Shown here one piece after another: positions 1 to 7,500 of a stretch of 33,039 bases of DNA. This stretch comes from an uncultured Succinivibrionaceae bacterium. GTDB lineage: Bacteria; Pseudomonadota; Gammaproteobacteria; Enterobacterales; Succinivibrionaceae. The DNA lies in contig UQCV01000019.1 of the NCBI GenBank assembly GCA_900539665.1, positions 1-33,039 on the forward strand, given 5' to 3'. Under the pieces are notes generated by a model. That model ran no database searches, was not told the DNA's origin, and saw only the letters and a program-made list of their open reading frames with translations. Position numbers and translations under genes: made by a program. The number at the start of each line of letters is the position of its first letter. The first letter of the stretch is position 1.

Positions 1-67
1 ACACGGGGTTAGCTCGTTGATACTGTACTCATTAGAGTGCTTGAGCGAGAACTGAACCTATCTTATC

Positions 68-110
68 GGTGGGAAACTTCCACCTCTATAGGTGGGGGAG
101 GATGTCACTT
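68..110 (+). mobile_element. IS200/IS605-like right-end hairpin (remnant)
   Basis: A short stem CCACCT/AGGTGG (80-85 with 90-95, loop CTAT) is followed by GGGAGGATGTCA. An overlapping alternative stem GGTGG/CCACC pairs 68-72 with 80-84. A hairpin followed by a G-rich stretch and a sequence like ATGTCA is typical of the right end of IS200/IS605-family elements, where a TnpB-associated guide RNA also ends. A related arrangement lies on the minus strand at about 12273-12292. No intact tnpB is visible because the window starts just upstream. An ordinary hairpin in a tRNA promoter region is the alternative. Confidence 0.35.
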
Positions 111-116
111 TTCCTC

Positions 117-122
117 TATAAT
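117..122 (+). promoter_or_regulatory. -10 box of the tRNA-Ser(UGA) promoter
   Basis: A perfect TATAAT lies 18 nt before the mature tRNA 5' end, so a transcript would start near 129. No good -35 box is visible at the expected distance (around 94-99 the sequence is G-rich), where an IS-like end abuts. Confidence 0.5.
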
Positions 123-140
123 GAGGCTCATTCCGTTAGC

Positions 141-228
141 GGACAGGTGGCAGAGCGGTTGAATGCACCGGTCTTGAAAACCGGCGACGCGCGAGCGTTC
201 CTGAGTTCGAATCTCAGCCTGTCCGCCA
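141..228 (+). tRNA. tRNA-Ser (anticodon UGA)
   Basis: An 88-nt type II tRNA gene with encoded CCA. The acceptor stem pairs GGACAGG with CCTGTCC, followed by G and CCA. The anticodon stem CCGGT/ACCGG is fully paired around loop CTTGAAA, giving anticodon UGA, which reads UCA and probably other UCN serine codons. The long variable arm (ACGC-GCGA-GCGT) is the class II feature expected of serine tRNAs. The T arm is CTGAG-TTCGAAT-CTCAG. It has its own -10 box and terminator. A closely related second serine tRNA lies 327 nt downstream, so the pair probably arose by duplication. Confidence 0.95.
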
Positions 229-253
229 TATTGGAATAACTCAAACTTCACTT

Positions 254-285
254 ATTGCAACCCACCTTGGTTGCAATTTTTTTTT
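254..285 (+). terminator. Rho-independent terminator of tRNA-Ser(UGA)
   Basis: Perfect stem ATTGCAACC/GGTTGCAAT (254-262 with 269-277), 6-nt loop CACCTT, followed by a run of nine T (277-285). It lies 25 nt after the tRNA. The rest of 286-530 shows no convincing gene; it is AT-rich spacer before the next tRNA promoter. Confidence 0.85.
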
Positions 286-533
286 GCTTCGAGCAAACTC
301 CAAACTCCCAACATTAATCCTAGCCTTAGATATTACCTAAATTTTGGACGCATTATTCTCCTTAACCACCGCGCTTTAATCCTTCTTTTTCCCAAAAGCA
401 AATTTCCCAAAAGCAAAACTCAAACTTGCTTATTGCACCCAACGCGTACCTAAACCATCTAAACGCTTAACGCTATTAAATTTTACTTTTTAAATATTTT
501 AGTAAAAAGCTTTTCGGATAAAGGTTTCAGGAT

Positions 534-539
534 TATAAT
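534..539 (+). promoter_or_regulatory. -10 box of the tRNA-Ser(CGA) promoter
   Basis: Perfect TATAAT 16 nt before the mature tRNA, at almost the same spacing as for the first tRNA. The expected -35 position (about 511-516) reads TTTTCG, a weak match. Confidence 0.5.
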
Positions 540-555
540 GCAACACATCTTATGC

Positions 556-643
556 GGACAGGTGGCAGAGTGGTTTAATGCACCGGCCTCGAAAACCGGC
601 GGCGCGCAAGCGCTCCAGAGTTCAAATCTCTGCCTGTCCGCCA
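556..643 (+). tRNA. tRNA-Ser (anticodon CGA)
   Basis: An 88-nt class II serine tRNA with encoded CCA and the same acceptor stem, D-arm region and overall frame as the tRNA at 141-228. The anticodon loop CTCGAAA gives CGA, which reads UCG. The variable arm is GCGC-GCAA-GCGC and the T arm CAGAG-TTCAAAT-CTCTG. Odd feature: the anticodon stem is CCGGC against ACCGG, so the pair closing the loop (31-39) is a C-A mismatch, whereas the UGA gene has T-A there. No clear terminator follows. The stretch 644-879 up to the uvrC stop holds only two short direct repeats (CATTGTTTACTT at 771 and 803). Confidence 0.93.
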
Positions 644-879
644 TATATAACCCTAAAGCTTGGACACAAAAACAGAGGCTTTCCCCTTAAAGCTCGCAAG
701 CACCATTTTTTTCCACTAGTACATATCGTACATACCGTTGTTACTTAGGGCTAAGTGCTTACTTACAGCTCATTGTTTACTTGCGCGTACCCTTACGTAT
801 CACATTGTTTACTTACGTATCCAAAGTTGCCTAGATACTTAACCTCAAAGGTGCTTTAACCTCACTAAGCTTTGGACCT

Positions 880-2712
880 CTAACCATGCAAATGTTCATA
901 GATAGTTTGCGCTAAAGCTTTGCTCACCCCCGGTACCTTTGAAATTTCTTCTTGTGAGGCACTCACTAAACCTTTACGTCCCCCAAAATATTTCAATAAA
1001 GCCTGACGGCGTTTTGGGCCAATCCCTGGGATATCTTGTACTTCGGACGTAACTCTAGCTTTATCACGGCGAGCTCGATGTCCGGTAATAGCAAAGCGGT
1101 GGGATTCATCACGAATATGCAAAACCAATTGGAGCGCCGGATTGTCGAGATTTAAATTAATCTCATGGTGCTCCCAACCTGTAATCAAGGTTTCTAAACC
1201 TTCTTTGCGCCCTTCGCCTTTAGCGACCCCGATCAGAAGTGGTTGCTTTATATCAGTCGCGTCTTTAGCTAATTGCATAAATAATCTTTCCGCTTCATGC
1301 AATTGCCCTAATCCACCATCGATAAACAAAATATCTGGCATCGGCCAGGTTTCATGAGAGAAGCGACGCGAGAGAGCTTGTTGCATCGCCGCAAAGTCGT
1401 CTCCTGGGGTAATCCCTGAAATGTTAAAACGTCGATATTCCTTCGTATCTGGACCATTACGATTAAATACCACCATAGATGCAACCGTCCGTTCCCCCAT
1501 GGTATGAGAAATATCAAAACACTCCATTCTATTGATGTCACTGACCCCGAGTAATTCTTCTAAGGCCTCAGTGCGCTTTTGTAGCGTGTTCTCATGCTCT
1601 AAACGTGATTTTAAAGAAGCTAGAGCATTAGCTTCCGCCAAACGCAAATAACGCGCTCTCTCGCCTCTTACGTTGTCACTAATACGTACATTACGTGCAG
1701 CAGCTTTACTAATTGCTTCTTCAAGTAACACGCGGTCAGCGTCGCGTTCAGCCTCAATCGAGCATAGTATTTCCTCAGGCAAATGACGATCCCCGCTACC
1801 CGTTAAATAAAACTGCTCCATAAAACTTAACACTAGGTCGGATTTGGTGCATTCTAAAGGTAGCTTCGGAAAATAGCTTCTCGTACCAAGGACTTTACCT
1901 TGGCGCACAAAAAGAACATGCACGCAAGCCAACCCTTCACCAAATGACGCCCCTAAAACATCAATTGAAGCTTCTGTGTCTCCGCTTACCCATTGCTGTT
2001 CCTGAACTTGTCTAAGGGCCGCTATGCGGTCACGAATCACCGCCGCCTGTTCAAATTCTAACGCTTCGCTACAAGCTTCCATCTTCGCCATCATGCCTGC
2101 AAGTACCTGTCGGTCTTTCCCTTGCAAAAATAAGCGCAATAGGCGCACTTGTTCACTATATTCTTCATCAGTACAACAACCTGCGACACAAGGCGCTAAG
2201 CATCTACCGATTTGGTATTGCAAACAAGGGCGCGTCCTAGATTTATAAATGCTATCAGCGCATTGACGCACCGGAAATATCTTTTGCAGTAAATGTAAGC
2301 TTTCACGGACCGCCCCAGGGCTTGGGTAAGGCCCAAAATATTCCCCTTTTTCGCGTTTAGCTCCGCGATGGCTTTCTACCCGAGGATGCTTGCCATCTGA
2401 TAAAAAGATAAATGGATACGACTTGTCATCACGCAATAAAATGTTATAACGAGGCTGAAATTCCTTAATTAAATTACATTCTAAAATTAATGCTTCACTT
2501 TCTGAAAACGTCACTGTGAATTCGATATGGTCTATATGTGACACTAGGGTTTTGGTTTTGAGGGAAACCACGTCTTTTAAAAAGTATTGCGAGAGACGTT
2601 TACGCAAATCACGCGCTTTACCTATATAGATAATGGTCCCTTCGGCATTAAACATGCGATAAACCCCACTTGAATGAGGGACCGTGGCCAAAAACGAGGT
2701 AGCGTCAAACAT
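880..2712 (-). CDS. uvrC: UvrABC excinuclease subunit C
   Basis: UvrC makes both incisions, 3' and 5' of a DNA lesion, after UvrA/UvrB loading in nucleotide excision repair. Visible parts: an N-terminal GIY-YIG nuclease domain (GVY near residue 16, YIG near 29), a UvrB-binding UVR-type region near 200-235, the RNase H-like C-terminal nuclease with CFDISHTMGE, FIDGGLGQL and HIRDESHRFA, and a final helix-hairpin-helix pair (IPGIGPKRRQALLKYFGG). The open frame extends to 2733, but family proteins begin at the equivalent of MFDATSFL, and GGAG lies about 11 nt before that ATG at 2712. From there the protein has 610 residues, the length of E. coli UvrC. uvrY lies upstream on the same strand with a pilin gene and terminator between. 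The usual follower pgsA is not downstream. Confidence 0.97.
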   Translation of the reverse strand: MFDATSFLATVPHSSGVYRMFNAEGTIIYIGKARDLRKRLSQYFLKDVVSLKTKTLVSHIDHIEFTVTFSESEALILECNLIKEFQPRYNILLRDDKSYPFIFLSDGKHPRVESHRGAKREKGEYFGPYPSPGAVRESLHLLQKIFPVRQCADSIYKSRTRPCLQYQIGRCLAPCVAGCCTDEEYSEQVRLLRLFLQGKDRQVLAGMMAKMEACSEALEFEQAAVIRDRIAALRQVQEQQWVSGDTEASIDVLGASFGEGLACVHVLFVRQGKVLGTRSYFPKLPLECTKSDLVLSFMEQFYLTGSGDRHLPEEILCSIEAERDADRVLLEEAISKAAARNVRISDNVRGERARYLRLAEANALASLKSRLEHENTLQKRTEALEELLGVSDINRMECFDISHTMGERTVASMVVFNRNGPDTKEYRRFNISGITPGDDFAAMQQALSRRFSHETWPMPDILFIDGGLGQLHEAERLFMQLAKDATDIKQPLLIGVAKGEGRKEGLETLITGWEHHEINLNLDNPALQLVLHIRDESHRFAITGHRARRDKARVTSEVQDIPGIGPKRRQALLKYFGGRKGLVSASQEEISKVPGVSKALAQTIYEHLHG

Positions 2713-2780
2713 CTTATTCCATGCTCCATACATGCATTAAACTTTAAATACAATACCAAAAAATTCCCTCTTAGGTCACT

Positions 2781-2812
2781 AAAAACAAAAAAGCGACCTT
2801 AAAAGATCGCTT
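2781..2812 (-). terminator. Rho-independent terminator after the pilin-like gene
   Basis: On the minus strand AAGCGATC pairs with GGTCGCTT (one G-T pair) around loop TTTTAA and is followed by TTTTGTTTTT. It lies between the pilin stop and the uvrC start, so uvrC probably has its own promoter or depends on readthrough. Confidence 0.85.
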
Positions 2813-2907
2813 CTTGATTTACTTTTATGCGTAGCTATTGCTATAGCAGTATGGGGCCCACATGCAAAAGTTAAACCCCAAAAAATAAAAACCAAAGTTA
2901 AAAATTT

Positions 2908-3567
2908 TTAGCAACCATCGGCGTGTAATATAATCTTAGGAGCTATTACACTCTGATCACTACCTAAAGAAGCGGCATTATATTCAAGAGAACATTCTTT
3001 GGCGGTAAAACCAGGTAACACCAAATAAGCCACTTCCCATCTTTTTTCAGATTGCTTGGAGAAATAACAAAGCTCTAGACCTTCTTTGGCGGGGCATTTG
3101 TCATTTAAACCATAGTTAAAGTTCGCAACGGTTCCAGCAACCCCTGGTTCTTTTTTAGTTCCATCGAACGCCTTTTTATCGATAACTTGCGCCAGGCCTG
3201 AATTACGCTCCAACCCCCATGTTACCGCCACATACCCAAAGTTTAAGAAAAACGATTCGTCACTTATCGAGCCGTTTCCGCGCACAATTTCGTGACCTTG
3301 GTACCTTACGGCACTTTTGGCATATTGATTTTCACCTTCAGCCGGATCAAGATTTAAGCCATCAAGTCCATGGAGAACGGCATAAGCATGTAATAGCTGA
3401 TTAGCGCTTTTTATGGCCCCTTCTACTCCTCGTAAATAAGCAATGCGGGCGTCACGCTGTAGATCCATAAATTTAGGAGCCGCTATAGCTGCCAAAATCC
3501 CTAAAATTACGATTACTACCACAAGTTCAATCAAAGTAAAACCATGATGAGTGTTACTTTTTGGCAT
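2908..3567 (-). CDS. type IV pilin-like protein, MshA-like
   Basis: A 219-residue prepilin. The leader MPKSNTHHG is followed by the cleavage and methylation motif G/FTLIE, with Glu at +5, and a long hydrophobic helix (LVVVIVILGILAAIAAP), so prepilin peptidase processing and inner-membrane insertion before assembly are expected. The stretch after the helix (KFMDLQRDARIAYLRGVEGA) resembles MSHA-type major pilins. Four cysteines in the C-terminal half could form disulfides. The frame is open upstream to a TTG at 3579, but GGAG at 3575-3578 sits 6-7 nt before the ATG at 3567, which I take as the start. No pilin assembly genes are nearby, so this is an orphan pilin or minor pseudopilin; exact function is unknown. 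It lies between uvrY and uvrC with its own terminator. Confidence 0.85.
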   Translation of the reverse strand: MPKSNTHHGFTLIELVVVIVILGILAAIAAPKFMDLQRDARIAYLRGVEGAIKSANQLLHAYAVLHGLDGLNLDPAEGENQYAKSAVRYQGHEIVRGNGSISDESFFLNFGYVAVTWGLERNSGLAQVIDKKAFDGTKKEPGVAGTVANFNYGLNDKCPAKEGLELCYFSKQSEKRWEVAYLVLPGFTAKECSLEYNAASLGSDQSVIAPKIILHADGC

Positions 3568-3699
3568 CATGTACTCCAAATTTTAGTGTTAAAGTTCTAA
3601 TAAAAGAAAATGCCAGCCTTTCCCAGATTTTGTTCTCAAGATTTGCTAAAGATTGTTTTTTATTAGATCTGCTCAGAACTAAAACTATAAACTAGTATT

Positions 3700-4359
3700 T
3701 TAGGCTTTACCAACGATCCCATGACGCATAGCCATGCGGGTTAATTCCACGTCACCGCTAATATTGAGCTTCTTAAAAACACGATACCGATAACTATTTA
3801 CAGTTTTAGGGCTAATGGCCAAACGGTCTGCAATCTCACTTACCTTTAAGCCTTGAGCAATCATTGTGCTTATCTGTAATTCACGTTCCGCAAGCAGTGT
3901 AAATGGATTACCATCTGCACCTACATCATGTTTGCCCCCACCATTAAAACGTTCTAACGCCATCATTTGCGCTACATCTGGTTCAATGTATCGCCGTCCA
4001 GCATAAACTTCTTGAATGGCCTTAACTGTTTCTTCTGGGGTAGCTCCTTTAGTGATAAAGCCACAAGCCCCAGCTTTCATTACCTGGGTAGGAATTGGGT
4101 CGTCACGGTGTACCGTTAACATGATAATTCGCGCATCTGGGTTGTAACGCAAAATGCGCTTGGTCGCTTCGATACCATCAATACCTGGCATGCTCATATC
4201 CATCAGTATCACATCACACTGATGTTGACGGCACCAAGTTACTGCTTCTTCGCCACTTGAAGCTTCACCGATTACCGAAAGCCCTCTAAAACTTTCTAGA
4301 ATCTGTTTAATGCCTGCGCGGACTAAATCATGATCGTCGACAATAAAAATGTTAATCAT
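3700..4359 (-). CDS. uvrY: response regulator UvrY/GacA/SirA, LuxR-type
   Basis: A 219-residue NarL/FixJ-type regulator: receiver domain at residues 1-120 and LuxR-type helix-turn-helix at about 150-212. The receiver keeps the acidic pair D8/D9, phospho-acceptor D54 (in VILMDMSMPG), T82 and K104. The output domain has LAERELQISTMIAQGLKVSEIA and the recognition region SPKTVNSYRYRVFKKL. The near-identity of these blocks to E. coli UvrY and Pseudomonas GacA supports the BarA/GacS partner assignment. In those systems it activates CsrB/RsmZ-type small RNAs that sequester CsrA; that role here is inferred from the family. AAAGGG before the ATG is a good ribosome binding site. The usual direct uvrY-uvrC coupling is interrupted by the pilin gene. 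Confidence 0.93.
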   Translation of the reverse strand: MINIFIVDDHDLVRAGIKQILESFRGLSVIGEASSGEEAVTWCRQHQCDVILMDMSMPGIDGIEATKRILRYNPDARIIMLTVHRDDPIPTQVMKAGACGFITKGATPEETVKAIQEVYAGRRYIEPDVAQMMALERFNGGGKHDVGADGNPFTLLAERELQISTMIAQGLKVSEIADRLAISPKTVNSYRYRVFKKLNISGDVELTRMAMRHGIVGKA

Positions 4360-4462
4360 ATATACCCTTTCTCATTTCAGCCAAACTTCTATCACCAATT
4401 TTCAGTTCTGTTAAGTTCAGCTAAAAATTTTTTTTCTTAAACCTTCCATGGTTTTAATTCAT

Positions 4463-4490
4463 TAAACATGGCCGTCAATGGCCATGTTTA
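4463..4490. terminator. perfect hairpin between uvrY and the 1680-aa gene
   Basis: An 11-bp perfect inverted repeat TAAACATGGCC/GGCCATGTTTA (463-473 with 480-490 of the 4-kb block), 6-nt loop GTCAAT. It lies 79 nt beyond the stop of the large minus-strand gene and 104 nt upstream of uvrY. The flanks are AT-rich but lack a clean T run, so it may be a terminator for the large gene or an operator for uvrY. Confidence 0.5.
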
Positions 4491-4568
4491 TAATTTTGTG
4501 TAAAGTTTCTGCCAACAAGATACTGATAAATAAATCTAGATATTACTAACTTCAATTTAACGTTAAAG

Positions 4569-7500
4569 CTATTTAGCCTTCTCTTGGTCCTTTACCGCCG
4601 TATTCTTAGAATCTACCTTTTCTTCAGCTGGTTTTTTCGTAATGTTAAAACTAGCTAATGCGTCAGATGGCTGCTGACTTACTAAAGGTTGGCACTTTTC
4701 GGTAATGCAATGCGGACAATATTCGTAAGCCTTTTGCCCAAAAGCTCTGACGCTCCCTGCGCTTACTGGATAACCAATCCCGCATGAGGCACACTTTGCT
4801 ACCGAAATGTAACGCGTAAAGAGCGGACTACATGAACGGCAAACGTTAAGTTTACGGTTAGGATGCATCGCACTGTTACGGTAACTCTTAACATAGCGAG
4901 TACCACAACAATCGCACTTTACAAGCTTTCCTCGTTCGTTAAAGCAAGCATGGCACAAACCGTTAGTAACTAAAGCGTCTTTTTCTGGAACATCACAACC
5001 ACATAACTTACATGGCTTCATGCCCTTACCACCAATACGCTGCTGTTGTTTTGGCATAAGTTCAAGGTAAGCTTTTGGAGTATCTGGAGCCGCTAATTCT
5101 TGCCCCCACTGTTCCAAAATATTTAACCAACGAGTACATGATTCACGCGCTGTTAAATCATGGTAACCATGACACAAGGTTTCAGCAAACGCCATACGCA
5201 CATATTCAGGCATATAGTTCCAAACCGTCAGCAATGAATCCTGTGGTGTGCAGATATCATCAAAAACGCCAGTTGGGAATCTGAAACGAGTAAAGTATCT
5301 TAAGTTGAGCCCTAATTCACGGTTACGCACAAACGGACTCTTCCCTAAGAATAAAATGCGGAATACGATGTCAGCAGCTAAGAATCTATCAGTAATCTCA
5401 CTTGCGGAAGCATCGGTATCAGTTAATTGTGGTGGCACAATGGAACCTGGCCACACAATATAGTGGTTGTCACCAAGTTGCATGTTTTCAGTATTGATGA
5501 AGAACAGCTTATGAGTGTCACAGTTAACCAGGATAGAATTAAGTTCGGCCGCCCCCATAAAAATGTTGTATTGGTGTAAACCACAGAGCATTTTTAAGAA
5601 GTCAATCGCAAGGTTTACTAAATCTAAACGGTTCCACTTAGCTAAGTAAAGCTTTGGATTGGTCAAAGCTTTATTAAGCGGAATCCCGTTACTTCTAGAG
5701 CAAACGATGCCAACAATTTCACCTTGGGTATTTTTTACTACATCCATTGGCCATTCAACACGGTCTACATGCACATCGCGCTTAACCATATCAGAGATAC
5801 TATCAATGAATGCTTGACCACAAAGAGCATCGCTGAAAATCTTCACGACCTTAAAATCATCAAGCACGTAGGCTGATACTAAAGGCGTAATAAATAACGG
5901 CTTGTTGAGTTCAACCTTACGGGTCCCCAATAAAACAGTGTCCCCAAAGCTAGGCATTACCTTTGGTACCTCAAACTCGATACGGTTAATGCTCTTGCCT
6001 GTTACTTGATAGGCATCTTTAGGAAGTTGTGACTGCGCTAAGAACTCGGCTTCTGCTTTCTTAAGTTCTTCTGCTTGTTCTTCAGCCATTTTAGCTTCTT
6101 CAGCTTGCTTAGCTTCTTCGGCTTTCTTAGCTTCTTCAGCTTGCTTAGCTTCCTCAGCCTTCTTAGCTTCATCAGCCTTCTTAGCTTCCTCAGCTTTCTT
6201 AGCTTCTTCAGCCTTCTTAGCTTCTTCAGCCTTTTTAGCTTCTTCAGCTTGCTTAGCTTCCTCAGCCTTCTTAGCTTCCTCAGCCTTCTTAGCTTCTTCA
6301 GCTTGCTTAGCTTCCTCAGCCTTTTTAGCTTCCTCAGCCTTCTTAGCTTCCTCAGCCTTCTTAGCTTCTTCAGCCTTCTTAGCTTCTTCAGCCTTCTTAG
6401 CTTCTTCAGCTTGCTTAATATTTTCGGCTCGTTTTTTAGCAAAACCCTTCTTTTGTTCTTCGGTTAAGCCAAAGCCTAAATTTCCTTCCGACTGAGTTAA
6501 AGTTACTTTTCTTGGCTCATGTTGCTCAGAACTTGTGTTTTCTGGCTCTGCCTTTGATTCAACCTTTGGTTGAGAACTTGGTTCTTCTTGGCGTTTCTTT
6601 TCAAGCTCTATGATTTGAGATGAGCTTAATGAAAAACCGGCACTACCTTGCTGTTCTAAAGATACTTTCTTTGGTTCGTGTTTTTCTCTTTCTTTAGAAA
6701 CAAGTGCTTCACGGGCAAGTTCTTCTCTACTCTTAGGTAAAACATTATCTGAAAGCATGCTCACATCAAAGCCCAATACTTCACTAGTATTACGCGCTTT
6801 AAAAGAATGGCTACTTCTGTTTTGATTTGAATAAGCATTAGAGCCACGATAGTAATTAGCATTGCTATTGTTACGTCCAGTCACAATAGGATGACGGTGG
6901 AGCGTTTCATAGCGATTTAAAAGTTCTAATCTTTCAGGAGTGAACTTAAATTCTTCAGCTTCATAACCATCTACTGCTTCTACCGCATCCTTTGGTAAAA
7001 CAAACTGCAATAACTTTTCATTATCGGAATCAATAGCAATACCCGCACTTTCTAAGCCACGAATAAGAGCTATGTTGTAAACCAATTTTTCTAAAGCTTT
7101 TTCTTCTTGTTCTACTTGTAACTTAGCTAGTTCTTCACGAGATTCTTTATTCATCTGATGCAAACGCAACAATTCTTCTTTGTGCGCACCAGATACGTTA
7201 AAGCTACCTTCATTGGCTTCACTTGCCAACTTCACCACCTGTGGTTTACGTGGAGCAGGTTCTTCCTTGGTTTCAGGCGCTAAATTAGATGTTGCAAGTG
7301 GTTTAGAGGCTACTTCATCTTTTGATTCAGATTCCTGTTTTACCAAGCTAGCTTCTTGTTTTTGCGCTTCATGCTGGGCTTGCATTTTTTTTACTTGGTT
7401 CGGAGTTAAAGAGAATGAACCTTCAGTTGCAGAACCGCCAAGAGTATACTTGCGCGCTACATGGTCATGAGCTTCACCTTGTGGCTTTTCTGCAGAGTTA

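Noticed and set aside
271..453. 60-codon plus-strand frame between the tRNA genes
   Set aside because: It starts within the terminator hairpin of the first tRNA and has no ribosome binding site.
6075..6467. Long Phe/Ser/Leu-rich plus-strand frame and a Lys/Leu/Arg-rich minus frame over the same array
   Set aside because: Both are shadows of the 18-bp tandem repeat in other frames; the KKAEEA frame belongs to a 1680-codon gene.
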